DNA of 64,000 nt from Pseudomonas sp. BP8 (lineage in GTDB: Bacteria; Pseudomonadota; Gammaproteobacteria; Pseudomonadales; Pseudomonadaceae). The notes below the pieces were generated by a model. The model saw only the letters and a list, made by a program, of their open reading frames with translations, searched no databases and was not told the origin of the DNA. The stretch is from assembly GCF_017875955.1 (NCBI RefSeq), contig NZ_JAGINK010000001.1, positions 1,960,001 to 2,024,000 of the forward strand. Direction: 5' to 3'. This document shows positions 26,829 through 35,642 of this stretch, piece after piece. Both the position numbers and the translations under genes were made by a program. Positions within the stretch are counted from its first letter, which is position 1. Each line of letters starts with the position of its first letter.

Positions 26829-27281
26829 ATGCGCGCGCAAAATGGGCTGGAATCGTTCGCACACCGCTGTCGCGTCTATTACGAAGATACCGACGCAGGT
26901 GGCGTGGTGTATTACGTCAACTACCTGAAATTCATGGAGCGTGCGCGCACCGAGCGGCTGCGACATCTGGGCTTTTCCCAGCACCAACTGGCCGGGCAAA
27001 ACCTGCTGTTCGTGGTTCATTCCACTGAGGCGCGCTACCACGCGCCGGCACGTCTGGACGATGAACTGCGGGTAACCGCGCAAGTCGTTGAGTTGAACCG
27101 CGCCAGCCTGCGTTTCGTGCAGCAGGTCTGGCGGGAAAAAGATGCAACGCTGCTCTGTGAGGGGCAGTTCCTGGTGGCCGCCGTGCGCGCCGACACTTTC
27201 AAACCCCGGGCCATCCCCCCAGAGCTGCGCGACGCCTTCCTGGCGGACGGCACGGGTACTCAATCGAATGCAGGAGAATAA
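26829..27281 (+). CDS. ybgC: Tol-Pal-linked acyl-CoA thioesterase YbgC
   Basis: 150 residues with a hot-dog fold. The active-site segment [20 protein letters not shown] holds Asp20/Asp22, but the His seen in E. coli YbgC (VVYHASY) is Tyr29 here. The thioesterase acts on acyl-CoA or acyl-ACP and interacts with phospholipid-synthesis enzymes. It is the first gene of the tol-pal operon; tolQ begins 3 bases after its stop. Confidence 0.93.
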   Translation: MRAQNGLESFAHRCRVYYEDTDAGGVVYYVNYLKFMERARTERLRHLGFSQHQLAGQNLLFVVHSTEARYHAPARLDDELRVTAQVVELNRASLRFVQQVWREKDATLLCEGQFLVAAVRADTFKPRAIPPELRDAFLADGTGTQSNAGE

Positions 27282-27283
27282 GC

Positions 27284-27979
27284 GTGGAAGCTAACGTCGT
27301 CGACCATACCTCCATGTGGAGTCTGGTCAGCAATGCCAGCATTGTGGTGCAGCTGGTAATGCTGATCCTGGTGGCCGCCTCGGTCACTTCATGGATCATG
27401 ATCTTCCAGCGCAGCACAATGCTGCGCGCCGGTCGTCGTGCGCTGGATGCCTTCGAGGAGCGCTTCTGGTCAGGCATCGATCTGTCCAAGCTGTACCGTC
27501 AGGCTGGCAGCAACCCCGACCCGGATTCCGGTGTCGAACAGGTCTTCCGGGCCGGCTTCAAAGAGTTCTCGCGTCTGCGTCAGCAGCCGGGTGTGGATCC
27601 GGACGCGGTCATGGAAGGCGTTGGCCGGGCCATGCGCGTCGCGATTTCGCGTGAGGAAGAAAAGCTCGAACAGAGCCTGCCGTTCCTTGCCACCGTCGGT
27701 TCGACCAGCCCGTACATCGGTCTGTTCGGTACCGTGTGGGGCATCATGAACTCCTTCCGTGGCCTGGCTTCTGCCCAGCAGGCGACCCTCGCCACGGTAG
27801 CTCCCGGTATTGCCGAAGCCCTGATCGCCACCGCGATCGGTCTGTTCGCGGCAATCCCGGCAGTCATTGCCTACAACCGTTTCGCCGCACGCAGCGAAGT
27901 GCTGATCGGTCGTTACTACACCTTCGCCGACGAGTTCCAGGCGATCCTGCACCGTAAAGTGCACACCAGCGAAGAGTAA
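27284..27979 (+). CDS. tolQ: Tol-Pal system inner-membrane proton channel subunit TolQ
   Basis: 231 residues from GTG 27284. Three membrane helices: one near residues 15-37 and two in the C-terminal half (PSYIGLFGTVWGIMNSFRGL region and AEALIATAIGLFAAIPAVIAY). It is homologous to ExbB/MotA and forms the H+-driven motor with TolR that energises TolA during cell division and outer-membrane constriction. Confidence 0.96.
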   Translation: MEANVVDHTSMWSLVSNASIVVQLVMLILVAASVTSWIMIFQRSTMLRAGRRALDAFEERFWSGIDLSKLYRQAGSNPDPDSGVEQVFRAGFKEFSRLRQQPGVDPDAVMEGVGRAMRVAISREEEKLEQSLPFLATVGSTSPYIGLFGTVWGIMNSFRGLASAQQATLATVAPGIAEALIATAIGLFAAIPAVIAYNRFAARSEVLIGRYYTFADEFQAILHRKVHTSEE

Positions 27980-27993
27980 TCAGGTAGAAACCC

Positions 27994-28446
27994 ATGGCCC
28001 GAGTTCGCCACAAACGCAAGCCGGTCGCCGAGATGAACGTGGTGCCTTACATCGACGTGATGCTGGTGCTGCTGGTCATCTTCATGGTGACGGCGCCCAT
28101 GCTCAACCAAGGGGTGAAGGTCGACCTGCCCAAGGTTTCCAGCGAAGCCTTGCCGCAGGACAACAACGTCCAGATCCTGACCATCTCGATCAAGTCCGAC
28201 AAGACCTACTACTGGAACCTTGGCAGCGAGGTCGATACCGACAAGCAGATGGACAAGGCCATGACCTTGCCGGACATGACCAATGCGGTGACCAAGATCA
28301 TTGCCGCTGGTCGCGACCAGGGCAAGCAGACCCAGGTCTTCATTCGTGGCGACAAGGCTGTCGATTACGGCTCGGTCATGGGCGCCATGGGCGGGTTGCA
28401 GAAGGCCGGTGTCGGTAACGTTGGCCTGATTACCGAGGCGCCCTGA
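27994..28446 (+). CDS. tolR: Tol-Pal system protein TolR
   Basis: 150 residues: a short basic cytoplasmic start (ARVRHKRKPVAEMNVVPYID), one membrane helix with the proton-carrying Asp in VPYIDVMLVLLVIFMV, then a periplasmic ExbD-like domain. It pairs with TolQ. The tolA ATG overlaps its stop. Confidence 0.96.
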   Translation: MARVRHKRKPVAEMNVVPYIDVMLVLLVIFMVTAPMLNQGVKVDLPKVSSEALPQDNNVQILTISIKSDKTYYWNLGSEVDTDKQMDKAMTLPDMTNAVTKIIAAGRDQGKQTQVFIRGDKAVDYGSVMGAMGGLQKAGVGNVGLITEAP

Positions 28447-29522
28447 TGCAACAGCGAGAGCCATCCGCCTCGGAAAGCTACTTCTGGCCCAGTGTCTGGG
28501 CCATCGGCTTGCATGTGCTGGTGTTCGCGATGCTGTTCGTCAGCTTCGCCATGACACCGGAGCTGCCGCCTTCCAAGCCTATCGTTCAGGCTACGCTCTA
28601 CCAGCTCAAGTCCAAGAGTCAGGCGACCACCCAGACCAATCAGAAGATTGCCGGGGAAGCGAAAAAAACCGCTTCGCGCCAGACCGAGGTCGAGCAGCTG
28701 GAACAGAAGAAGGTCGAGCAGGAGGCCGTGAAGGCTGCGGAACAAAAGAAAGCCGACGCGGCTCAAAAGGCTGAGGAGGCTCGCGAAGCCGCCGAAGCTA
28801 AAAAAGCCGAGGAAGCGGCGAAGACAGCTGAAGCCAAGAAGGCTGCCGAGGCCAAGAAAGCCGACGAAGCGAAAAAGGCAGCCGAGAAGCAGCAGGCCGA
28901 CATCGCCAAGAAGAAGGCTGAAGACGAGGCGAAGAAAAAAGCCGAGGAAGAGGCCAAGAAAGACGCAGCGGAAGAGGCCAAGAAGAAAGCGGCCGAAGAC
29001 GCCAAGAAAAAAGCAGCCGAGGACGCCAAGAAGAAGACGGCGGCCGAGGAAGCGAAGAAGAAGGCAGCTGAAGAGGCCAAGAAAAAGGCCGCGGCAGACG
29101 CCCAGAAGAAAAAAGCACAGGAAGCGGCCCGCAAGGCGGCGGAAGACAAGAAAGCCCAGGCCTTGGCCGAGCTGCTGTCTGATACCACCGAACGGCAACA
29201 AGCGCTGGCTGACGAGCAGGGCGACCAGGTGGCCGGTGATTTCGACGACCTGATCCGCATGCGCGCCGCCGAGGGCTGGGCGCGTCCGCCATCTGCACGC
29301 AAGGGTATGACGGTAGTTCTGCAGATCAACATGCTGCCGGACGGCACCATCACCAGCGTCAGCGTATCCCGCTCCAGTGGAGACGGCCCGTTCGACAGCT
29401 CGGCGGTGGCAGCAGTGAAGAACATTGGTCGTTTGACCGAAATGCAGGGCTTGAAGCCGAACGAGTTCAATCCGTATCGTTCATTCAAGATGACATTTAC
29501 ACCTGAGGATCTCGCGTTGTGA
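28446..29522 (+). CDS. tolA: Tol-Pal system protein TolA
   Basis: 358 residues: an N-terminal membrane helix (about 14-35), a central Ala/Lys/Glu-rich helix of roughly 170 residues with many [12 protein letters not shown] units (domain II, spanning the periplasm), and a TonB_C-like domain III ([20 protein letters not shown]...). It connects the TolQR motor to TolB/Pal. The repetitive KKAAE coding stretch shifts local base composition strongly toward A on the coding strand. Confidence 0.95.
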   Translation: MQQREPSASESYFWPSVWAIGLHVLVFAMLFVSFAMTPELPPSKPIVQATLYQLKSKSQATTQTNQKIAGEAKKTASRQTEVEQLEQKKVEQEAVKAAEQKKADAAQKAEEAREAAEAKKAEEAAKTAEAKKAAEAKKADEAKKAAEKQQADIAKKKAEDEAKKKAEEEAKKDAAEEAKKKAAEDAKKKAAEDAKKKTAAEEAKKKAAEEAKKKAAADAQKKKAQEAARKAAEDKKAQALAELLSDTTERQQALADEQGDQVAGDFDDLIRMRAAEGWARPPSARKGMTVVLQINMLPDGTITSVSVSRSSGDGPFDSSAVAAVKNIGRLTEMQGLKPNEFNPYRSFKMTFTPEDLAL

Positions 29523-30820
29523 TTAAACTCTTTCGAGGACTGCTGGTCATGCTCTGCTGCGTGGCAGGTATGGCCGTTGCAGAGGAAAAGAACATCCTGG
29601 TTACCAGCGGCAGTGATCGGGCCACGCCCATCGCGGTAGTGCCGTTCGGTCTGCAGGGTGGTAGCGTGCTGCCGGAAGACATGGCCGATATCATCGGCAA
29701 TGACCTGCGCAACTCCGGTTACTACTCGCCGATCCCGCGGCAGAACATGATCAGCCAGCCGAGCCAGGCCAGCGAAGTCATCTTCCGCGATTGGAAAGCC
29801 TTGGGCGCCCAGTACGTGATGGTCGGCAGCATCGTGCCGTCCGGCGGCCGCCTGCAGGTGCAGTACGCGCTGTTCAACGTCGCCACCGAGCAGCAAGTGC
29901 TGACCGGCAGCGTCGCGGGCACCGTCGACCAGTTGCGCGACATGTCGCACTACATTGCCGACCAGTCGTTCGAGAAGCTCACCGGCATCAAGGGTGCGTT
30001 CTCTACCCGTATGCTGTACGTGACGGCCGAGCGCTTCTCTGCGAATAACACCCGCTACACCCTGCAGCGTTCGGACTACGACGGTGCGCGTGCGGTAACC
30101 CTGCTGCAGTCGCGTGAGCCGATCCTGTCGCCGCGCTTCGCGCCGGATGGCAAGCGTATCGCCTATGTATCGTTCGAACAGCGCCGTCCGCGCATCTTCG
30201 TCCAGCACATCGATACCGGTCGCCGTGAGCAGATCACCAACTTCCAAGGCCTCAATGGTGCTCCGGCCTGGTCGCCGGATGGTTCGCGCCTGGCGTTTGT
30301 GCTGTCCAAGGACGGCAACCCGGACATCTACGTGATGAACATGGGTTCGCGCCAGATCAGCCGTGTTACTGCCGGCCCAGGGATCAACACCGAGCCGTTC
30401 TGGGGCAAGGATGGCAACACCCTGTACTTCACCTCCGACCGTGGTGGCAAGCCGCAGATCTACAAGACTTCGGTAAGTGGCGGCAGTGCCGAGCGGGTAA
30501 CTTTCGTTGGTAACTACAACGCCAACCCGAAACTTTCGGCGGACGAGAAGACCTTGGTGATGATTCATCGCCAACAGGGTTTCACCAACTTCAAGGTGGC
30601 TGCACAAGACCTGCAGCGCGGAAGTGTAAAGATTCTCTCCGAGACCAGTCTTGATGAGTCTCCCACTGTCGCGCCTAACGGCACCATGCTAATCTACGCC
30701 ACCCGCCAGCAGGGCCGGGGAGTCTTGATGCTCGTGTCTCTCAACGGACGCGTGAGGCTCCCGCTTCCTACCGCGCAAGGCGAAGTCAGAGAACCGTCCT
30801 GGTCCCCTTACCTGAACTGA
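29519..30820 (+). CDS. tolB: Tol-Pal system periplasmic protein TolB
   Basis: 433 residues from GTG 29519, overlapping the tolA stop. A signal peptide of about 21 residues (ends MAVAEE) is followed by an N-terminal alpha/beta domain and a six-bladed beta propeller with repeated [35 protein letters not shown] segments. It binds Pal and TolA. Confidence 0.96.
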   Translation: MIKLFRGLLVMLCCVAGMAVAEEKNILVTSGSDRATPIAVVPFGLQGGSVLPEDMADIIGNDLRNSGYYSPIPRQNMISQPSQASEVIFRDWKALGAQYVMVGSIVPSGGRLQVQYALFNVATEQQVLTGSVAGTVDQLRDMSHYIADQSFEKLTGIKGAFSTRMLYVTAERFSANNTRYTLQRSDYDGARAVTLLQSREPILSPRFAPDGKRIAYVSFEQRRPRIFVQHIDTGRREQITNFQGLNGAPAWSPDGSRLAFVLSKDGNPDIYVMNMGSRQISRVTAGPGINTEPFWGKDGNTLYFTSDRGGKPQIYKTSVSGGSAERVTFVGNYNANPKLSADEKTLVMIHRQQGFTNFKVAAQDLQRGSVKILSETSLDESPTVAPNGTMLIYATRQQGRGVLMLVSLNGRVRLPLPTAQGEVREPSWSPYLN

Positions 30821-30874
30821 TTGCGGCGTAATACGTTTTGCTTAACACACTGGGGTTTCATTAGGAGTTTCACG

Positions 30875-31375
30875 ATGGAAATGCTGAAGTTTGGTAAATT
30901 CGCTGCGCTGGCTCTGGCCATGGCTGTAGCTGTAGGTTGCTCTTCGAAAGGTGGCGACAACGCCGGTGAAGGCGCTGCTGTTGATCCTAACGCTGGTTAC
31001 GGTGCCAACACTGGCGCTGTTGATGGCAGCCTGAGCGAAGAAGCCGCCCTGCGCGCAATCACCACCTTCTACTTCGAATACGACAGCTCGGACCTGAAGC
31101 CAGAAGCCATGCGCGCTCTGGACGTTCACGCCAAGGACCTGAAGTCCAACGGCAACCGTGTTGTTCTGGAAGGCAACACCGACGAGCGCGGCACCCGCGA
31201 GTACAACATGGCTCTGGGTGAGCGTCGCGCCAAGGCCGTCCAGCGTTACCTGGTTCTGCAGGGCGTTTCCCCTGCACAGCTGGAACTGGTTTCCTACGGT
31301 GAAGAGCGTCCAGTTGCCACCGGCAACGACGAGCAATCCTGGGCTCAAAACCGTCGCGTAGAACTGCGTAAGTAA
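30875..31375 (+). CDS. pal: Peptidoglycan-associated lipoprotein Pal
   Basis: 166 residues from ATG 30875 (AGGAG 7 bases upstream). Lipoprotein signal with lipobox AVGC, then an OmpA-like peptidoglycan-binding domain with [32 protein letters not shown] and YGEERP. It anchors the outer membrane to peptidoglycan and receives TolB. Confidence 0.97.
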   Translation: MEMLKFGKFAALALAMAVAVGCSSKGGDNAGEGAAVDPNAGYGANTGAVDGSLSEEAALRAITTFYFEYDSSDLKPEAMRALDVHAKDLKSNGNRVVLEGNTDERGTREYNMALGERRAKAVQRYLVLQGVSPAQLELVSYGEERPVATGNDEQSWAQNRRVELRK

Positions 31376-31380
31376 GTCCT

Positions 31381-32199
31381 ATGCGAATGTGCCGCCGTGC
31401 TTTGACCGTCCTCACACTCAGCCTGCCGCTTGCGGCCTGGGCTGCGGTTCCAGTAGTAGATGACAACGCGAGCAGTTATCCGCCCGCGGGTTACGGCACG
31501 AGCGGCGCCTCTGCCGGAGTAGGGGCTTCGGCCCCTGCTTCTGCACAGGGCCAGCTGTTCATGCAGCTGCAACAGATGCAGGACCAGCTTTCCCGCCAGC
31601 AAGGCATCATCGAAGAGCTGCAAAACGATGTGTCGCGCATGAAGCAGGAAAACCTGGAGCGATACCAGGACCTGGACCGTCGCATCAACAGTGGCGCCGC
31701 GCCTGCCGCGACTCCCGATAATTCTTCAACCGGTGGCGCCCCTGGGGCTGCTGCTGGTGCAGCTGCCGGCGCTGCCGCTGGCGTTGCTGCCCAACAACCG
31801 GCCGCCAATAGCGAGCCGGGTGATCCGGCGAAAGAAAAGCTCTATTACGATGCTGCTTTCGACCTGATCAAGCAAAAGGACTTCGACAAGGCCAGTCAGG
31901 CGTTCAACGCCTTCCTGCGCAAGTACCCGAACAGTCAGTACGCCGGAAACGCGCAGTACTGGCTGGGTGAAGTGAACCTGGCCAAAGGTGACCTGCAAGG
32001 TGCCAGTCAGGCCTTTGCCAAGGTCAGCCAGTCGTATCCGAAGCACAGCAAGGTGCCTGATTCGTTGTACAAGCTGGCTGATGTCGAGCGTCGGCTTGGG
32101 CACACTGACAAGGTCAAGGGCATCCTGCAGCAGGTTGTGACTCAGTATCCTGGCACTTCTGCTGCGCAACTGGCTCAGCGTGATTTGCAGAAGCTGTGA
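31381..32199 (+). CDS. cpoB: Cell division coordinator CpoB (YbgF)
   Basis: 272 residues. A signal peptide (ending PLAAWA) is followed by an N-terminal coiled coil (QLQQMQDQLSRQQGIIEELQ...), a Gly/Ala-rich linker around residues 110-140 and C-terminal TPR repeats (YYDAAFDLIKQKDFDKASQA and two more). It links peptidoglycan synthesis by PBP1B to Tol-mediated constriction. Last gene of the operon; a terminator follows. Confidence 0.94.
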   Translation: MRMCRRALTVLTLSLPLAAWAAVPVVDDNASSYPPAGYGTSGASAGVGASAPASAQGQLFMQLQQMQDQLSRQQGIIEELQNDVSRMKQENLERYQDLDRRINSGAAPAATPDNSSTGGAPGAAAGAAAGAAAGVAAQQPAANSEPGDPAKEKLYYDAAFDLIKQKDFDKASQAFNAFLRKYPNSQYAGNAQYWLGEVNLAKGDLQGASQAFAKVSQSYPKHSKVPDSLYKLADVERRLGHTDKVKGILQQVVTQYPGTSAAQLAQRDLQKL

Positions 32200-32213
32200 A
32201 TTGACTGTTTAAA

Positions 32214-32243
32214 GAAACCCGCGCCTGGCGCGGGTTTTTTTTG
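32214..32243 (+). terminator. Terminator of the tol-pal-cpoB operon
   Basis: AAACCCGCGCC / GGCGCGGGTTT stem followed by a run of eight T. Confidence 0.92.
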
Positions 32244-32260
32244 GCTTGGGGGTTTGGGTT

Positions 32261-32515
32261 GGGGGCTTATCCATTTGACGGGGTGAGGCTGCTGGCCCCT
32301 TCCGCCCTTACGGCGGGTCACTTTTTTTCTTGGAAAAAAGTAACCAAAAACCGCTTGCTCCTGCATCCGGCCCCTACGCTGCGCTGCGGGGTTCCCTCGC
32401 TCCGGTCTTGCTCCGGGAGGACCGCGCTGTACGGCCCATCCTGGGCCTCAGCGCTTTCCGGCCATCCATGGCCTCCACCTCCCTGCGCAAGACCTGCGCT
32501 CGGCCTCCTGAGGTC
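32261..32515 (+). repeat. Dispersed repeat of about 255 bp, copy 3
   Basis: Same sequence and orientation as copy 1 (2893-3147), including the CACTTTTTTTCTTGGAAAAA core and the terminal CGGCCTCCTGAGGTCGC, with only scattered differences. It directly follows the cpoB terminator. Confidence 0.92.
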
Positions 32516-32522
32516 GCAGGTA

Positions 32523-32552
32523 GATCAAGATCAAGATCAAGATCAAGATCAA
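32523..32552 (+). repeat. GATCAA hexanucleotide tandem repeat (5 perfect units)
   Basis: Five uninterrupted 6-bp units occupy the same place relative to repeat copy 3 as the four units beside copy 1. Confidence 0.93.
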
Positions 32553-32657
32553 CAGCCAGGGCAACGGCTGGCGAATCGCTGCGCTCTCGCTTTGTTTGTT
32601 TACCAGCGGATTTGTGGGGTGGCTGGCAGGGCTGCGCCCTGCGATTTGCATTGGCAG

Positions 32658-32749
32658 TACCGGCCTCTTCGCGGGGCAAGCCCGCTCCTACAGGTTTTTG
32701 TGAGCGCCTCAGGACCTGTAGGAGCGGGCTTGCCCCGCGAAGAGGCCCG
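32658..32749. repeat. Inverted REP pair
   Basis: TACCGGCCTCTTCGCGGGGC...CCTACAGG and its inverse CCTGTAGGAGCGGGCTTGCC...GAGGCC flank a 24-base spacer. Confidence 0.9.
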
Positions 32750-32967
32750 AATATCCACCACCCATACCACTATCATAAACAACAGCAACCCAGACGCCGC
32801 CCGTAACTTCGCGACTTCATAGGGACAAAGGTAGTTGTCCGGTGACAACCGCGTGATCCAAGGTTTCTGGACGGATCCCCTCATTTTCCGGTAAAATTTG
32901 CGCCCTTTTTCCAATACGCTAACGCGGATAACGCTATGTCGAGTCCGCGACAGTGCCTGACGGAGGC

Positions 32968-32988
32968 AGACAGCCTGTTTAGCTGTCT
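32968..32988 (+). promoter_or_regulatory. Hairpin in the queE leader
   Basis: AGACAGC-CTGTTTA-GCTGTCT is a 7-bp perfect stem that ends 14 bases before the queE ATG and could be extended by GGC/GCC. It does not match the preQ1 riboswitch consensus as I know it. A short frame (ATG 32936) overlaps it. Confidence 0.35.
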
Positions 32989-33002
32989 CGCCCGTGGCGA
33001 TC

Positions 33003-33650
33003 ATGCAAGATACCTTACGCATCACCGAAGTCTTTTACTCGTTGCAGGGTGAAACGCGAACGGCTGGGCTGCCCACCGTTTTCGTGCGCCTGACCGGCTG
33101 CCCCCTGCGCTGCCAATACTGCGACAGTGCCTACGCTTTCACCGGTGGCACCGTGCGTACCCTCGACGATATCCTCGAACAAGTGGCAGGCTTTCGTCCG
33201 CGCTATATCTGCGTGACTGGTGGCGAGCCGCTGGCCCAGCCCAATGCCTTGCCGTTGCTCACCCGGCTGTGCGATGCCGGCTATGAAGTGTCCCTGGAAA
33301 CCAGCGGCGCGCTGGATATCTCCAAGGTCGATCCGCGGGTCAGCCGGGTTGTTGATCTGAAGACGCCCGGGTCCGAAGAATCCCACCGCAATCGCTACGA
33401 GAACATCGAGCTGCTGACCCGCAATGATCAGGTCAAGTTCGTCATCTGTTCGCGCGAGGATTACGACTGGGCGGTTTCCAAACTGATCCAGTACAACCTT
33501 GAGCAGCGCGCCGGTGAGGTGCTGTTCTCGCCAAGCCACCATCAGGTCAAGGCCAGCGACCTGGCCGACTGGATTGTCGCCGACAACCTGCCCGTGCGCT
33601 TCCAGTTGCAGCTGCACAAGCAGCTGTGGAACGACGAACCGGGCCGCTGA
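33003..33650 (+). CDS. queE: 7-carboxy-7-deazaguanine synthase QueE (radical SAM)
   Basis: 215 residues from ATG 33003. It begins [17 protein letters not shown], with the radical-SAM cluster motif CPLRCQYC (Cys33, Cys37, Cys40). It contracts 6-carboxytetrahydropterin to CDG in the queuosine pathway. The next gene queC, 17 bases downstream, takes CDG to preQ0, so the two consecutive steps form an operon. Confidence 0.95.
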   Translation: MQDTLRITEVFYSLQGETRTAGLPTVFVRLTGCPLRCQYCDSAYAFTGGTVRTLDDILEQVAGFRPRYICVTGGEPLAQPNALPLLTRLCDAGYEVSLETSGALDISKVDPRVSRVVDLKTPGSEESHRNRYENIELLTRNDQVKFVICSREDYDWAVSKLIQYNLEQRAGEVLFSPSHHQVKASDLADWIVADNLPVRFQLQLHKQLWNDEPGR

Positions 33651-33667
33651 TAACGAGGAAACGGAAC

Positions 33668-34342
33668 ATGACTGAGAAACGCGCGGTAATTTTGCTGTCC
33701 GGTGGCCTCGATTCGGCCACCGTAGTCGCCATGGCCAAGGCCGAGGGCTACAGCTGCTACACCATGAGCTTTGACTACGGCCAGCGCCATCGCGCCGAGC
33801 TCGACGCGGCGGCCCGGGTCGCCCGCGACCTGGGCGTGGTCGAGCACAAAGTGATCGGCCTCAACCTTGACGGTATTGGCGGCTCGGCCCTCACTGACAG
33901 CAGCATCGACGTACCTGAGGCGCCGAGTGAAGGCATTCCGGTGACGTACGTACCGGCGCGCAACACCGTCTTTCTGTCGCTGGCCCTGGGTTGGGCCGAA
34001 GTACTCGAGGCGCGCGATATCTTCATTGGCGTCAATGCCGTGGATTACTCCGGTTATCCGGACTGCCGCCCTGAGTTCGTCGAAGCATTCGAGCGCATGG
34101 CCAACCTCGCCACCAAGGCCGGGGTAGAAGGGCAGGGCTTCCGTATTCAGGCGCCACTGCAAAACATGAGCAAGGCGCAGATCGTCCAGGCCGGCATTGC
34201 CCGTGGCGTGGACTACAGCCTCACCGTGTCCTGCTATCAGGCCGACGACCAGGGGCGCGCATGCCGCAAGTGCGACAGCTGCCGCCTGCGTGCAGACGGC
34301 TTCAAGGCTGCCGGTGTCGAAGATCCAACGCCTTATTTTTGA
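33668..34342 (+). CDS. queC: 7-cyano-7-deazaguanine synthase QueC
   Basis: 224 residues from ATG 33668 (GAGGAA upstream). PP-loop ATPase motif [10 protein letters not shown] near residues 10-19; a C-terminal zinc site with CxxC-type cysteines in CRKCDSC. It makes preQ0 from CDG, ATP and ammonia in queuosine biosynthesis. tRNA-Lys follows. Confidence 0.96.
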   Translation: MTEKRAVILLSGGLDSATVVAMAKAEGYSCYTMSFDYGQRHRAELDAAARVARDLGVVEHKVIGLNLDGIGGSALTDSSIDVPEAPSEGIPVTYVPARNTVFLSLALGWAEVLEARDIFIGVNAVDYSGYPDCRPEFVEAFERMANLATKAGVEGQGFRIQAPLQNMSKAQIVQAGIARGVDYSLTVSCYQADDQGRACRKCDSCRLRADGFKAAGVEDPTPYF

Positions 34343-34361
34343 AATTTTTTATGATGGGGTG

Positions 34362-34389
34362 TTGATTTCTCGTTAGAAATCAGTATTAT
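34362..34389 (+). promoter_or_regulatory. sigma70 promoter of tRNA-Lys
   Basis: TTGATT and TATTAT separated by 16 bases, 14 bases before the tRNA. Confidence 0.75.
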
Positions 34390-34403
34390 ACGCGCCATCC
34401 AAC

Positions 34404-34479
34404 GGGTCGTTAGCTCAGTTGGTAGAGCAGTTGGCTTTTAACCAATTGGTCGTAGGTTCGAATCCTACACGACCCACCA
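34404..34479 (+). tRNA. tRNA-Lys (TTT)
   Basis: 76 nt with encoded CCA. Acceptor GGGTCGT/ACGACCC, anticodon loop CTTTTAA giving TTT, T loop TTCGAAT. It lies downstream of queC with its own promoter; a terminator follows. Confidence 0.98.
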
Positions 34480-34490
34480 TACGCAGTACG

Positions 34491-34527
34491 AAAAAGCCCG
34501 CCCCGGAAACGGAGGCGGGCTTTTTTC
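34491..34527 (+). terminator. Terminator of tRNA-Lys
   Basis: AAGCCCGCCxCCG / GGAGGCGGGCTTTTTT hairpin with A and T tracts; probably also ends the leftward CDF gene. Confidence 0.88.
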
Positions 34528-34552
34528 GTTTATGGTGTTCAAAAGCCGAAAG

Positions 34553-35512
34553 TTACTCCGCCCATTCCGGATCACCGGTAAACACCACCGTGATCCAGCG
34601 ATCCGGCCCTTCGCCGCCTACCGCATCACCGACCTCGTTGCGCAGCGCATCCCATTCGCCGATGGTCCGCGCTGGCATGTCGGTTGGCACGATGAAGTAC
34701 AGTTCGATTTCCCGCGAGCGCCCGACCTTGGCCACATAGGCGCGGTACGACTGCAGGCCGTGTTTGCTGACGAAGGCCTGGGCGACACTGTCGACATGCT
34801 GCTTGAGGTCGATCGGGGTAACCAGGAAGATCTCCGCCAGCGCTTGGCGCACCACCGACAGCGGCAACGGAATGATCACCAGGCGCACCAGGCCGAGTAC
34901 CGCCGGGTCGATATACGGCGAGATCCATTCCCAGCGTGTGCCCTGGATAGCCAGGCCGACACAGAAGGCAATCAGCAGCGCCGCGGTAATGCTGGCAGAC
35001 ATCACCCAGCCCTTGACGTCCATGCGTACGAAGTCGGAGTTGAGCGTGCGGTTGGCGCGGGCTTCGACGATGGCGATGGTGACGCAGGCGATCACCGTCA
35101 GCACCGCATAGATCAGCGCCAGGCCGAATTCCAGGTCACGGCCGCCTTCGAGCAGGCTGCTGATGGCGTTGATCAGTGCATAGATGGCAACCCCGCTGAG
35201 GAGAATGCCGTTGAGCGCCAACACCATCGGTTCAAGGTGCCAGAAACCCATCGAGAAGCGCTCGCGCAGCTTGCGCGACATCTGTGCGCTGGTGACATGG
35301 GCGGTGATCAGTTTGACCACCACCAGCGACAGGCCGCTCATGCTTGCGTCGACCAGCGAGTAGACGCCATCGAAGACGATCGAGAACGAGCCTGAGGCAA
35401 GGCCGAAGCCAATGCCGATGGTGGCAATGAACAGGGTGACGGCGATGGAGGCGCGGAGCAGGCCTTGTTCGCAGGTCAAGTCGAAGAAGGTGGGTTTGCG
35501 TGGTGTATCCAT
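34553..35512 (-). CDS. Cation diffusion facilitator family transporter
   Basis: 319 residues from ATG 35512. Four to six membrane helices with FDGVYSLVDASMSGLSLVVV (conserved Asp-rich helix II of CDF) and a soluble C-terminal domain with YRAYVAKVGRSREIELYFIV. The usual CDF HxxxD pair in the first site is seen as DxxxD (FDGVYSLVD), which resembles Mn/Fe-type or divergent members. The substrate metal is not assignable. It stands alone and is flanked by a REP pair upstream. Confidence 0.8.
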   Translation of the reverse strand: MDTPRKPTFFDLTCEQGLLRASIAVTLFIATIGIGFGLASGSFSIVFDGVYSLVDASMSGLSLVVVKLITAHVTSAQMSRKLRERFSMGFWHLEPMVLALNGILLSGVAIYALINAISSLLEGGRDLEFGLALIYAVLTVIACVTIAIVEARANRTLNSDFVRMDVKGWVMSASITAALLIAFCVGLAIQGTRWEWISPYIDPAVLGLVRLVIIPLPLSVVRQALAEIFLVTPIDLKQHVDSVAQAFVSKHGLQSYRAYVAKVGRSREIELYFIVPTDMPARTIGEWDALRNEVGDAVGGEGPDRWITVVFTGDPEWAE

Positions 35513-35553
35513 AAGGTGAGCTCTATTCAAGGCGATACTGCTGGGGTGCCGGT

Positions 35554-35634
35554 GCCGGCCTCTTCGCGGGGCAAGCCCGCTCCTACAGGGTTAGCGGAGA
35601 TCCTGTAGGAGCGGGCTCGCCCCGCGAAGCGGCC
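35554..35634. repeat. Inverted REP pair
   Basis: GCCGGCCTCTTCGCGGGGCA...CCTACAGG faces TCCTGTAGGAGCGGGCTCGC...GCGGCC, between the chemoreceptor stop and the CDF start. Confidence 0.9.
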
Positions 35635-35642
35635 AGCACGGA

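Larger units (their letters stand above)
32558..33002. other. Distal segment of composite repeat, REP pair and queE upstream region
   Basis: 32558-32690 is the single-copy counterpart of the duplicated segment at 3183-3475. The REP pair follows, then CCCGAATATCCACCACC and GACGCCGCCCGTAACTTCGC, also shared with 3565-3630. Homology to the first locus ends near 32818. No gene is seen before queE. Confidence 0.75.

Noticed and set aside
28763..30607. A 614-codon antisense frame over tolA and tolB
   Set aside because: The translation is an artefact of the Ala/Lys repeats of tolA and the tolB coding sequence.
32261..32818. Insertion sequence remnant
   Set aside because: No transposase-like frame and no terminal inverted repeats were recognised, so it is left as an unclassified dispersed repeat.
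32880..33002. preQ1 riboswitch upstream of queE
   Set aside because: The pairing and conserved bases expected for preQ1 classes I know are not found.
32936..33055. A short frame overlapping the start of queE
   Set aside because: Could be a leader peptide, but has no ribosome site and no recognisable regulatory codons; left as part of the leader hairpin note.
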